Positions 34,817 through 46,163 of a stretch of 64,000 nucleotides of DNA are shown one piece after another. This DNA comes from Taxillus chinensis (lineage: Eukaryota; Streptophyta; Magnoliopsida; Santalales; Loranthaceae): positions 15,222,853-15,286,852 of the forward strand of contig CM042087.1 of the NCBI GenBank assembly GCA_023512835.1, in the 5' to 3' direction. The translations under genes and the position numbers were made by a program. The notes under the pieces were generated by a model, which worked only from the letters and a program-made list of their open reading frames with translations, was not told where the DNA came from and did no database searches. Position 1 is the first letter of the stretch. The number at the start of each line of letters is the position of its first letter.

Positions 34817-36319
34817 GTGATGAGGTTGTAGATGGTGACCCGCGAGGGGCGAGGGACCCTCAGTGTTATTGTCGCAGTCCCTGAGTTGCAGCGTAGGATC
34901 ATAGGGGATCAGCTGGGGGACGTTGACTGTGAGGTCATCAGGGACAGGATTCAGACTGGGCAGGCATCTTCTGATTGGACTGAGGATGCAGAGCATATAT
35001 TGAGGTATAGGGGTCGCCTGATAGTTCCCACTTCTCTTCAGGAGGAGGTTCTTCAGGAATTTCACCAATTGAGGTTAGCTGTACATCCTGGTAGGACTAA
35101 GATGTACCATGCCGTGAGGAGGCAGTTTTGGTGGCCAGGCCTAAAGAAGGCCGTTGCTGATTTTGTGAGGAGGTGTTTGACCTGTCAGCAGGTCAAGGCA
35201 GAGCACCTGAGATCAGCTGGTGAGTTGCAGTCATTGCCAGTGCCAGAGTGGAAATGGGACCACGTGGCCATGGATTTTGTCACTGGACTTCCTCGTTCCA
35301 GGGGACATGACACTATATGGGTTATTGTGGACCGGTTGACCAAAACGGCGCATTTTATTCCGATTTGAGAGACAGACCCAGTGAGGACTTTGGGACAGAG
35401 GTATATTGATGTTATTGTGTGGTTGCATGGAGTCCCATTGTCTATTGTATCTGATCGGGATGCGAGGTTCACCTCTCAGTTTTGGAGGCAGTTGCAGCGA
35501 GCTTTGGGTACTAGGGTGAACCTCAGTACAGCCTTTCATCCGCAGACAGACGGTCAGTCAGAGCGGACGATTCAGACACTCGAGGATATGTTGCGTGCCT
35601 GTGTCCTAGATTTTGGAGGTTGTTGGGAGACTCACCTTCCTTTGGTGGAGTTCTCTTACAACAACAGTTATCAGGCCACAATTGGGATGGCTCCGTATGA
35701 GGCGCTGTATGGGTGGCCTTGTAGATCACCCTTGTGTTGGGCATAGACGGGAGAGACAGCAGTTCTCGGTCCCGATATGGTTCGAGAGACCACAGAGATA
35801 GTGCAGCTGATTCGACAGCGCATGCTGACAGCACAGAGTAGGCAGAAGTCCTACGCGGACCAGAGGCGTCGACCTTTGCAGTTTGAGGTGGGTGACCGTG
35901 TATTTTTGCGGGTTTCACTGCGTCGAGGGCATCGGAGGTGTGGACGTGGATCGAAACTTTCCCCTCATTTTGTGGGGCCATTTAAGATTGTTGCCACCGT
36001 GGGCGCAGTGGCTTACCGATTGGCTTTGCCACTAGAGTTGGCGCGAGTACATGATGTGTTTCATGTGTCACAGTTGAGGCAGTATCACCCTGATCCTTCT
36101 CATGTGTTGGACTATCGCGAGATAGACTTGGCTGATGATGGTGCCGTTGTTGAGATGCCGGCACAGATTTTGGATAGGCGGGACCAGGTCTTGCAGGGCA
36201 AGACGATTCCACTAGTTCGGGTATTATGGCGACACCGAGGCATGGAGGAGCAGACTTGGGAGAAAGAGAGCCAGATGCGGGTTTTTCATCCTGAGCTGTT
36301 CGAGGACGATCAGTCCTGA
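34817..36319 (+). pseudogene. pol: Integrase of element E with chromodomain
   Basis: This continues pol after element F. The linker is followed by the HHCC module (FHQLRLAVHPG, RCLTCQQVK, about 35050-35200). The catalytic core shows [29 protein letters not shown] and [19 protein letters not shown], so all three acidic residues are present. A GPF motif (PHFVGPFKIV) follows. The C-terminal segment (about 36140-36300) with IPLVRVLWRHRGMEEQTWE and HPELF is a Tekay-type chromodomain, thought to guide insertion to heterochromatin. Stops are TGA at 35366, likely from CGA, and TAG at 35744, with a small frame change around it. The ORF ends with TGA at 36317-36319. Confidence 0.92.
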
Positions 36320-36592
36320 GGTGGGGAGGATGTGAGGACCTTCACTGAGGTATGAGTTATGTTTTCTGCATTTGTTTTGCATATGTTGTTTGAGATATTG
36401 TGTAGCTTGTTGATTGTTGGCATCCTGGCATCGTGTGAGCCTTTTTGGCCTGTTGTGAGTTGCATTGCACCTGTGTGGTTGGTGATCATGTGTTTGTGTC
36501 TTGTAGTTGTGCGGTGTTTGAGCTTGAATTTTGCTATGTCCTTTGGGCATGTGTTTTATTTTCGAGGACGAAAAGTCCTAAGGTGGGGAGGA
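36301..36592 (+). other. End of pol, duplicated polypurine tract and 3' UTR of E
   Basis: The true tract AAGGTGGGGAGGA ends at 36592 next to the LTR. A close copy, GAGGTGGGGAGGA at 36318-36330, is followed by TGTGAGGACC, which resembles an LTR start. The 38-bp blocks 36301-36338 and 36563-36600 are related. The roughly 230 bp between them hold no supported gene. Confidence 0.75.
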
Positions 36593-38340
36593 TGTAAAGA
36601 CTCGTATTTGGGTAGTTTTGAGAGATAGCCATTCTATGGGAATGCAACTATCTGGACGGTAGTGTAATCGTCGATGTGAGCATTTTGACTATACTTAGGC
36701 CCGATTCCGAGTCGGGGTCCCGTTTGACCCGATTGTTGACTTTGCGTTTGGGCGGTCTTTTGGGTGTGGTAATATATATTTAGTGTTGTGCTTCATGGTT
36801 AGCAGCTATAGAGTCAGCAGCTTCGTGGTCAGCAGCTATGGAGTCAGCAGCTTCGTAGTCAGCAGTTGTGGAGTCAGCAGCTTCGTTAGTCCGGATCAGT
36901 AGTCCGGAGTAGTTAGTCCGGATCAGTAGTCCAGATCAGTTAGTCCGGAGCAGTTAGTTCGGATCAGTAGTCCGGAGCAGTTAGTCTGGATCAGTAGTCC
37001 GGAGTAGTTAGTCCGGATCAGTAGTCCGGATCAGCAGTAGTGATCCGTAGCTTCGCTCCACAGCAGTGTATCCGTAGCATCCATTCCGTAGCAGTGTTCC
37101 GCAGTAGTGCACCGCACTGGACATTTACATTGTAAACCATTATGCCTCTCCACATTTAAGTATTAAGTTACAATGTAAATAACGAAATACCCCTCATTTG
37201 GATTCAAAGAAAAATACTAAAAAAATTAATTCCCACTCTTTCAAAATGTGAAAATTGCGATTTAGTGTAAAATCTCGGAAAAACCCAAAAGTTCGTAGTG
37301 GTGAATTTTTGGAAAGTGGGGTTAGACATCTCAGAAAAATCCCCAAAAATCAGATTATCTTATTTATGATATGGGAACCCAATGCTGAGACTTTTGATTT
37401 CAAGAAAATAGCTGCTATGGGTACTTCCTTCATAAATCAAGGATTGAGGATTTACTTGTGAAGACTGGCTACAGTTCCAAAGGAAATGTTGAGAATGACA
37501 TGCCATACTCATGTTAGTATGTTGGTGTGAGGTATTGGGGCATGGACTCCGTGACTTGTTTGGGTTCTCACCGTGATGCACCGATGGTGCGATGTGGTTG
37601 ATGGGGCAGACATATGCGCCGATGGCAGGCTTGTGTGGCGACTGTGGCCGGGCATATTGCGCTGTGCCGTGGCAGGCATATGCACCGATGGCAGGCTGGT
37701 GTGGCGACTGTGTCCGGGCATATAGCGTTGTGGTAGGGCTGAGTGCCCTGAGCTGGGATCCTGTGGAGGATCGTGGACAAGCTGTCCTGTGTGGGCAGGC
37801 AAGGTCCTGATGTTTGTTTGCAGGCTGAGTCCTGATGATTGTGCACACTACACGGTGCACGAGTACACTGAGCATATAGTATAGACTTATATGTGTTGCA
37901 TGATGTGGAGTTCTGGGGTCACCTACTGAGCGTGTCGCTCACCCCTACTTGTTGTTTGCCTTTTTCAGGTGTGACCCGAGACTAGTGGAGGACTTTCTTC
38001 CAGGAGGACGTGCCCACTACTCTGATGTATGATACGATCGTATTTCGTATTGTGTATTGTATTATGTTTGTATCCCGGACATGGGTCCGTGGACAGTTGT
38101 ATTTGCATGCTGTTTGTGATGTGATGTTTGTATGACTGTTTGACTTATTGTATGCATGATGATGTATGGGAAAGTACAGGATTACCCTTGATGTATGACT
38201 GTACAGGGTTGCATATTTGAGACAACACCCGCGGTGTAGTCTCTATTGGTGCTAGTCACCAACCCCTTGACCTTTCGGGTGTGGGCAAGGGGAAGTCATG
38301 TTCCTGGTTCTGGGTTTTCTTGGAATTCGGGGGTGTGACA
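36593..38340 (+). repeat. 3' LTR of element E, internally deleted
   Basis: 1748 bp, from TGTAAAGACTCG to GGGTGTGACA. Compared with the 5' LTR it lacks about 579 bp, equivalent to 15511-16089, which includes the TATA-like box and GA tract. It also lacks a short piece next to a repeated GTTGACTT. Otherwise it is collinear, including the 13-bp inverted repeat at 37123-37135/37168-37180. Confidence 0.95.
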
Positions 38341-38345
38341 CATAT

Positions 38346-38633
38346 AACAATAACTTTGGACTTTTAGGTCAAAATACTGGTGCACGGTTGGTGCTTCCCT
38401 CAACCGTGCTGATAATACACCTATCCACCAGCTAGTTGACGTCAATTACTCCCATTTAGATGTGCACAGCTAGTGAATGTCTGCATCATGCAGTTGTTTT
38501 ACACCTTTAATAGAGCATTATGACTCATTCTTGAAGAACAAAAGAAAGAACAAGAAGAAACAATAGTAAGAAATCATGGGTTGCCTCCCATGAAGCGCTT
38601 CTTTAGGGTCAATAGCTTGACCATCTCAGTTCA
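38346..38633 (-). other. Pol-to-third-ORF spacer of D (part 2) with hairpins
   Basis: This is the same spacer as 14854-15283, split by E. GCACGGTTG and CAACCGTGC form 9-bp perfect arms around 38381-38411. A second unit with GTGCACAGCT lies near 38461. Confidence 0.65.
38574..38593 (-). promoter_or_regulatory. Predicted RNA hairpin after pol of D
   Basis: On the minus strand TCATGGG and CCCATGA flank the loop AGGCAA, giving a 7-bp perfect stem. It starts 40 nt after the pol stop at 38634. Compare F at 28612-28629. Confidence 0.55.
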
Positions 38634-39766
38634 TTATGAGTCAAACAACACAAGGTGTGCCACCACCTTGATATCAGCATCTCCATAATAAGGCTTAACT
38701 CGCTGACCTGTAACTTTGAACGTGTCCCGAGACTTTGTTTGCAACTCTAAAGCACCATAGGGATAAACCTGGATTACTTTGTATGGTCCAACCCATTTAG
38801 ATCTTAACTTACCAGGGAATAACTTCAACCTTGAATTGAACAATAGAACTAATTGTCCTGGCTAAACATGTGCAGGAGAAATTTTCTTATCATGCCACTA
38901 CTTAGCTTTTTCTTTGTATAATTTTGAGCTTTCATAAGAATTTATCCGAAATTCATCTAGTTCATTCAACTATAGTAAACGGAGTTCTGTACTAGCCTTT
39001 AAATCAAGATTGAATTTTCTCACAGCCCAATAAGACTTGTGTTCCAATTCTATGGGAAGATGACATGCCTTACCATACACCAACCGATAAGGTGACATTC
39101 CAATAGATGTCTTAAATGCTATTCTGTAAGCCCAGAGTGCTTCATCCAATCTATCAGACCAATCCTTTCGGCTTCCTCCAACCGTTTTCTCTAAAATTTG
39201 GTTAATCTCTCGGTTGGAGACTTCTGCTGGACCATTAGCTTGGGGATGATAAGCTAAGGCTCTTCTATGTTGGAGACCATACTTCTATAATAATTTGGCA
39301 AATAGTTGATTACAGAAATGGCTTCCCTCATCACTTATAATAGCACGTGGAGTTCCAAATCGAGTGAAAATATTTCTTCTCAGAAACTTAACAACCACCT
39401 GTGCATCATTTGTTCTGGTAGGTACAACTTTTACCCATTTAGACAAATAATCAATTGCCAGAAGTATATAAGAAAATCCATTAGATTGGGGAAATGGTCC
39501 CATAAAATCAATCCCCCATAAATCAAACATCTCAACAGGAAGAACACCGGTTTGAGGCATTTCTTGTCGCCTACTAATTCCTCCCATTCTTTGACATCGA
39601 TCACAAATCTTTATGAACTCAAAAGTGTCTTTGAACATTGTTGGCCAATAAAAGCCACTTTGTAATACTTTAGACACTGTCTTTTGCATGCTGAAGTGTC
39701 CTGCATAATCTGATGAATGACAATGGTGCAGAATACTTGACACTTCTTCTTCAGGCATGTTAGGAA
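38634..39766 (-). pseudogene. pol: Integrase of element D, 3' part of pol
   Basis: The frame is constant from 39766 to the stop at 38634, with about four internal stops and no obvious indel. The HHCC module reads HHCHSSDYAGHFS and CDRCQRMGG. The core has [10 protein letters not shown] and IISDEGSHFCNQLF, and after a TAG near 39285 it continues with YHPQANG-like and EVSNREI sequence. The end shows [16 protein letters not shown]. It resembles F's integrase closely. RNase H and RT should lie upstream but are replaced at 39767 by the LTR of G. The presumed target duplication at that junction is AGGAA (39762-39766). Confidence 0.9.
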
Positions 39767-41718
39767 TGTAGGATTTGATGAAGCTGCCAAAATATAATCT
39801 AAGTCTAGAGACTCAAAGAACCGAAGGTATAAGAGTCGAAGAGTCGAAGTTCGTAGAAGTGAAACTGTCATAGGACGTATTGGCAAGAGACTCGTAAACT
39901 CGTAGAGTCTAGAGACTCGTAGATCCAAGGTCGAAGGTCATAGAGTCATAGTACGGAAAAGCGAGTGTTACTATAAGCATCAATGAGTTCTGAGACTCGT
40001 AGAGTTGAAGAATTTTTTAAGAACAGTAACCAAAGCTAAATGACTCGTAGACTAGTAGACCCGTAGACTCGAAGACTCGTAGAGTCATAGGGTCGAAACC
40101 TTCGAACACTGTTAAGAAAATAGGACTCGTAGACTCATAGATCGAAAGTCGCAGAGTCGAAGCCTTCGAATAGTGTAAAGAAAACCGGACTCGTAGACTC
40201 GTAGATTGAAAGTCATAGAGTCGAAGCCATCGAACACGGTTAAGAAAACTAGACTCGTAGACTCGTAGGTTGAAGGTCGAAGAGTCGATGCTATAAAGAC
40301 TGGCAAACAAATGAAACTGTAACTCAAGGCTCGTAGAGTCGTAGACTTATAGACTCAAGGGACACAGTCACTATAGAGAAATTGCCACACTTCCAGACTC
40401 GGAGATTGATGGCGGAGAGTTGTAGCTAAAGGGTCGTAGCTGTACAGTAACTCAGTTTACGAGCCTCTGTGAAAGACTAAGGAAGAAAAGCGAAGTTGAA
40501 GACTCGTAGAGTCGAAGATTTTCAGACCACTTAGTCAAATATAGTAAACTGAGAGACCCGAAGGTCGTAGACCCGCAGAACCAGAGTCGTAGACTCGTAG
40601 CTACAATAACAGGTAGATTAGCTGAACTCGAAGAAGTCACTCTAAGCGTTATTCGAAGAGTCGCAGACTCGTAGAGTCGTAGACACGCATAGTTGTAGAC
40701 TTTAGTTAACAGAGTGACATAAAAGGCTAATCCAACGTGACCTCTAGCCTCGAAGACTCGAAGATGTGAGTCGTAGACTCACAGAAACACCATAAAGCCT
40801 GAAGCAAAACTTCGCAACTTTCTACAGGTGCTAACTGAAATCTTTGACTCACCGAACCTATGAGGCATCTACCTCTGAGGCAAACTTACAACCCTAAACA
40901 CAACCACTTAGCGATATTGTCAGCTAGGGTTTGTATAGCAAGTCTGTGCCGTCCTGAGCAGTTGAGCGCATTGATGACACATTAATTGCTGCCAACTACC
41001 ATCCACGGATGAACGGCCAAGATCGACTGCATGCCAAATACGCAGTATGGGCATCTAATCTGCAAATCAAAGCAGATCAACCCATCCCCTGACACTCCAC
41101 ATTTTCAGTGGTGGGAAGTCAGTCTGTCGGGATGGACATCTTGGCGCATGAGCACTTTAATCTTAAAAATATATCTCTCACGCACGTAACGACAAAATCA
41201 AGAGTTTAACCTCTCTCTAAAAAGAAGGAAACACACAGAACACAAGATATTGGTTCTGACGAACTTAGAGAAAAAAAAAAGACTAAGCAGAACTAACAGT
41301 TAGAGTTCCAACACTAGAGAGAGAGACTACGAGAGAAAAATTGAAGTAGTGCTGTGCGCAATGTGAGTCAAGAAGAAGAGCAATCTGTTTGAGCATTCAC
41401 GAATCTCTTATTCATCAAAGATCTAGCACTTTTATTAAATCTTGATCTCTGTGTTGTTAGTTTTCCACACTTCGATCTATCATAAACCATCTCTTTCACA
41501 ACTGAGATCTGTTGAGAAAAGAGCATTTACTCTTATCTCAGTTTTGTCTGATAGTTCATTATCACTCACCTTATCCTTACAATACTTTTGTCATCTTCTC
41601 CATAAATACTTCCATCATAGTCATCTATAGCAGGAATCCAAACACCAGCTAACAGTCTAGCTTCCGCGGACAAAGAAAGTCTATTCACCCCCCCTCTAGA
41701 CTCACTTTGGGACCTACA
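39767..41718 (+). repeat. 5' LTR of element G with GACTCGTAGA repeats
   Basis: The 5' end TGTAGG and 3' end CCTACA are exact inverted copies, and the primer site follows at once. Length is about 1952 bp. The first 1 kb (about 39800-40780) is filled with degenerate copies of GACTCGTAGA and GAGTCGAAG. The second half is ordinary AT-rich sequence with an R/U5-like portion. Confidence 0.85.
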
Positions 41719-41720
41719 AT

Positions 41721-41732
41721 TGGTATTAGAGC
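41721..41732 (+). other. Primer binding site of G (tRNA-iMet type)
   Basis: TGGTATTAGAGC lies two bases after the LTR. One C-to-T change separates it from the canonical site. Confidence 0.88.
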
Positions 41733-41769
41733 AAGTTCTACAACTCTGTAGAGATCCTTATTGGCCAAC

Positions 41770-44157
41770 ATGGATTCCAGCAGCGCAGCTCCAGCTCCCG
41801 AGCAAACTCCAGTTCCTATTGAGGAACTTGAAGCCAGTCGTGTTCCAGTGGAAGGAGCGACTGGAGACCAGGAGCAGGACGAACCGAGTACCAGCAGCAA
41901 TAAGAAAGAACAAGAAGACTTCTATGATGTTTTGCCTGGCTCATCCTCCCAAGTACCCATGTGCACACCCGCATGCTTTTCCAAATGGAAAGCGAGAATG
42001 AGAGCACACCTAGACATGCTCGACACCTATCTCTGGGAAACAATAAAGAACGGACCTTTCACACCAAAGAGTATGTAGAGAGGTCGGCTAATGACGAAAG
42101 ACCTAGACAGTTGATCTAAGGTGGAGCAGAGGAAAGTAAAGCTTAGTTTGAAGGCAAAAGCCATACTTTTCTTTGCACTCGACGATGACATGTTAACGGA
42201 TATGCAGGATCTTGAGACTACTAAGGAGGTATGGGACAAGCTCTGTCTCATCTATGAAGGAGATGAACAGATACATGACAACAAGATCTCCATGCTCAAA
42301 CAAGAGTATGAAGCCTTCAGATGTGAACCGAAATAGTCATTGGACAGTATCTACAAACGGTTCACAAGTCTGATTCAACAGATGAAGACTTATAACGTTG
42401 AGATCTCTCAAAAGGACAAAAATGACAAATTTCAGAGATCTCTACCCTTGAGACTGCTGATAAAGACATCAGCCATCCGTCAGCTGAAGGAATGGAAGAC
42501 TTGTGCCTTGGAAGCATTATCCGGGGACCTCAAGACGTTCGAAATGCAAAAGGAAGAACTTGAGGCATTTGAGAATCCTTCCAAGAAAAAGGAGAAGTCT
42601 GTTGCCTTTAAGGCTGCTGCTGAACCACGGGAACCATCTTCAGAAGAGGAAGAAGATGAAGATGAAGCTGATGAACTTGGCTCAGAGAGTGCCTCAGATG
42701 AAGAAGTGGCATTTCTAATCAAGAAACTGCTGAAGAGAAGGGGGAACTACAGAAGGAAAGCAAGACAGTCTTCCTCGTCTTTCTCTAAGGGAAAAGATAA
42801 GGACAAGTTGCAATGTTATCACTGCAACAAGCCCGGCCATTTCGCTGCTGACTGTTATAAGCTGAAGAGGGAGAAAAAGGAGGTAGTTGAGAAGAAGAAG
42901 AAGACCAAAGGCTCCTCAAGCAGAAAGGATGACAAGAGGAAGAAGGCTCTTGTCACCAACAAGTTTAATAGTGAAACCGAGGAGGAAGAAGAGTCATCTG
43001 ATGAGGAGAAGAAGGAAAAAAGTCTCATCTGTTTCATGGCTGACCATTCACCTCCCCTCAACGTAAGAACTTATGAACAGCTCTACAATGAATATGAAGA
43101 TACCTATAGAGCTCTTAAACAAATGGAGGAACAATTTCTTCCTTTGAAAGCTGACAAAGAAAGATACTATTCTAAACTGGAACGGCTTTCATGTGAATAT
43201 AGAGATTCTATAGATGATTATGAAAGAACAGAGAGAAGATTAAGGGCTGAAGTAAGTGAGATGAGAAGCAGACACGATGATCTTTTGGACAAAGCTGGTC
43301 AACTAAAATTAGCTAATAAAGACATCGATAGGCTTGAAAAGGAACTAGCTGAAACCAAAGCAAAACTGGAAAAGGAAAGACAAATCCGTCAAAAGTGGCA
43401 AGACTCTGTTGAGATTGTAGCCCACTTTAGGACTACTCCAGATGTTAAAAGTCTAGCCTTAGGTCTAGGTTTCTCTGAAGACCAAATAGCCAAGGCCCAG
43501 ACTTACCCTGTTCAGACCAAGTGTCTTGCTAGCTTTATTCCTGCTGGCAGTGTGCTCGTTGAGTGTGGAAAGGAGGTACAAATGGTTGTTGCTAGTTCAC
43601 CCAAACAAGTAACAGCCGAACTTATAGACCTGGGTACTGTTGCATCTCAGGACAGTGATGTAGTAGTTGCTAAGAAAGAACTGAAAGCTGAACCCTAAGT
43701 CAACCTGTCCTCTACATCCCAATGCAAGGGTAAGGGTGTAGTTATCTCAGAGACAAAACCAAGTAGACACACTACTACATTTGAGACTGGTTCATCTAGT
43801 ATGGCTGCTGCCTTCCAGCCTAAGTTTGTCTCTAATGGAGGAGTTAAGAACGGTCTAGGATATGTGAGAAAACCTAGGAAACCTCTTAACACTCCAGCAA
43901 AACCCTTGAGACAGAGTGTTCAACCTAAACCTGTCACATGCCCCATCTGCTGTGAAGTTGGACACCTCTCCTATCAGTGCAGATTCTACCCTGAGTATCT
44001 TAGGAAGGAGATTGCCACAGAAATCAGGGTAAATCTTAAGCAACTTAATTTCACTAAAAATCTGCAGTGCAACAGCAACTCTGATAGGAAGAAACATAAC
44101 AAGCACACAGGCTACCCATTCAAAAGACTTAAAGACCAAGCCTGTGAAGAAAACTGA
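41770..44157 (+). pseudogene. gag: Long gag of element G with two zinc knuckles and a coiled coil
   Basis: The start at 41770 is MDSSSAAPAPEQ. One frame of about 795 codons runs to 44157, interrupted only by TAG 42076, TGA 42112, TAG 42334 and TAA 43696. The N-terminal gag core has CFSKWKARMRAHLD, WDKLCLIYEGDEQ and LDSIYKRFTSLIQQM. An acidic run (EEEEDEDEADELGSE) precedes the first CCHC knuckle CYHCNKPGHFAADC near 42816. A long charged coiled coil is at about 43070-43420 (RTYEQLYNEYEDTYRALKQM and on). A second knuckle, CPICCEVGHLSYQC, lies near 43938. A gag this long with an added C-terminal half fits SIRE-like elements. The frame is surprisingly well kept. Confidence 0.85.
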
Positions 44158-46163
44158 CAAACCTGTGCCTGCTAAAGCTGCTAAAGACAACAATAAGGAA
44201 GAAAAACATGCTAAAGCTCTAAAGATTAACCTTGCTAATAAATCTAATAAAGGATCACCAAGATTAGTATGAAAAGTTAAATCGGTCCCTTCTTATTGGA
44301 AACTTAAACTGTCAACAGCAGCTTTCACTTACCCAAAGCCCAATCTTAATTGGGCCCCCAAGACTTAGTTGCTCATTGTGCAGAACAGGTACCTGAAGCT
44401 GAAAGCAGCCACCGGAAACAAAAGATCAATTCCAGCCAGTAGTATCTTGATAGTGCCTGTTCTGTGCACATGACAGATGATGCCTCTCTATTGAGTGAGG
44501 TAAGGGAGGTTGCAGCTTCATCTGTCACATTTGGGGACAATAAAAAGGGTAAGATTGTTGGTAAGGGTACTCTCTCTAATGTTCTGTGCCCATTCAAAAT
44601 GTATCTGTTGTTCAAGGTCTTAAACATAACCTGTTGAGCAAAAGTCAATTATGTGACAAGGGTTATGAAGTTTTGTTCACTAAACACACCTGCACAGTTA
44701 TGGACCATGTCTCCAAAGAGGTGAAACTAAATGGGCATAGACAAGGTAATGTCTACTAGTTGGTCTTTGGTAATGCTCAATCTGATGAACCAATTTGTTT
44801 TCTGTCCAAAGCTTCACCTGACATTAGTTGGTTGTGGCATAAGAGATTCGGCCATTTAAACTTTAAGACTATGTCTAAATTGGCGTCTCTGGATTTGGTT
44901 GAGGGCTTACCCAAGCATGTTTATGAGAAAGAACACCCGTGTAGGGATTGTCAGCTGGGTAAGCAAGTTAAACATTCTTTTAAGAGTATAGATAAAACCT
45001 CAATCATACAACCACTCGAACTTCTGCACATGGACCTATGTGGACCAATAAGTGTGTCTTCCTTATCTGGTGCACGATACTTTCTTGCAGTAGTAGATGA
45101 CTATACCAGATACACATGGGTCATGTTTCTCAAAAACAAATCTAAAACATTTGAGAATCTTGTCGAACTCTTCAATTGGGTCACAAATGTTAAGAGTCTC
45201 TCTATTAAGTATATTCGTAGCGATCATGGCAAGGAATTTGAATTTTCTGATATGTTAGAGTTTTATACTGAACATGGTATCCAGCATAATTTCTCAGCAC
45301 CAAGAACTCCACAACAAAATGGAGTAGCTGAAAGAAAGAATCGAACATTAGTTGAAGCAGCTAGAACCATGTTGATAGGAGCTCAGTTCCCAAAATTCCT
45401 ATGGGCTGAAGCTGTTGCCACTGCTTGTTATGTACAAAACAGAACTCTAATTAACAAACGAGCCATGAAAACACCCTATGAGTTATGGAAGGGAAGAAGA
45501 CCAAACATTGGGCACCTAAGGATCTTCGGGTGTACTTGCTACATTCTGAACAATGGCAAGGATTACTCGAACAAGTTTGATGCCAAATCAGATGATGGAT
45601 ATCTTGTTGGATATTCCATGACTAGCAAGGCTTATCGTGTATTTAATAGAAGAACCAAAGTTGTTGAAGAGTCTATTCATGTTTCCTTTGATGAGACTAA
45701 CCATGGAATGCAGAAAGGAGACACAAATGTAAATGAAGTGCAGGACACTGTCATTATAGAAGACCAAGACACAGATAATCCCACTACAACAGAGACAAAG
45801 GAACATGTACCCAAACCTGATGAACATAGAGCTGAACCGGTTGCTGAGGAACCAAGTCAAAAATCAGTAGTAAACCTTGAATTTAACATTCAACCTGTTC
45901 AGACTCTGTCACCTATACCAGCCCAAGAACCTAACATTGAGCAATTGGGCATTCATCATGAAGAAAGAGAAGACCTTCCAAAGACAAGAAGAAGGTTAAA
46001 GGACCACCCTTCTGAACTGATAATTGGAGATCCAGCTGCACGAGTTAAAACAAGGGCTGCCACAGTTCATGAAAATCTGTATATGTGCTTCCTATCACAA
46101 GTGGAGCCAAAATCAGTTGACGATGCAGTTCAGGATCACCATTGGATTGATGCAATGCAATAA
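44158..46163 (+). pseudogene. pol: Protease and integrase of element G
   Basis: After a frameshift near 44150, protease appears at about 44440-44640. YLDSACSVHMTDD has the active-site D-S-A in place of the usual D-S-G, followed by VTFGDNKKGKIVGKG; a further shift occurs near 44585. Integrase has the HHCC module WHKRFGHLNFKTMSKL and CRDCQLGKQ (about 44835-44970). Its core shows LLHMDLCGPI, YIRSDHGKEFE and PQQNGVAERKNRTLVEAAR, so D, D and E are all present. IFGCTCYILN and a linker follow, running to a TAA at 46161 where the RT part begins. Confidence 0.88.

Larger units (their letters stand above)
15289..38340 (+). mobile_element. Element E: Tekay/Del-type Ty3/gypsy with chromodomain, both LTRs
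   Basis: The ends are TG...CA LTRs at 15289-17708 and 36593-38340. The flanking 5-bp duplication CATAT (15284-15288 and 38341-38345) is perfect, so this is one insertion event into element D. The interior has a primer site, gag, protease, RT and RNase H up to 21459, then the nested element F, then integrase with a C-terminal chromodomain and the polypurine tract. Without F (13.4 kb) the element would be about 9.7 kb. It is inactive: nine TAG stops before F, a frameshift in the protease active site, and stops in integrase. Confidence 0.95.
9590..39766 (-). mobile_element. Element D: Athila-like Ty3/gypsy element, interrupted by E and cut by G
   Basis: In its own 5'-3' sense (minus strand) the sequence enters at 39766 in pol, gives integrase (39766-38634), a spacer with a hairpin, then jumps over element E (15289-38340; CATAT on both sides) to the rest of the spacer, a third ORF (14853-12489), a 3' UTR, polypurine tract, LTR (11187-10023), and then unexpectedly a primer site and gag start (10019-9590). 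Upstream pol and gag are removed at 39767 by the LTR of copia element G and presumably lie beyond the right edge. Assignment to Athila rests on the tRNA-Asp type primer site, the integrase sequence and the similarity of every part to element F. Confidence 0.85.
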
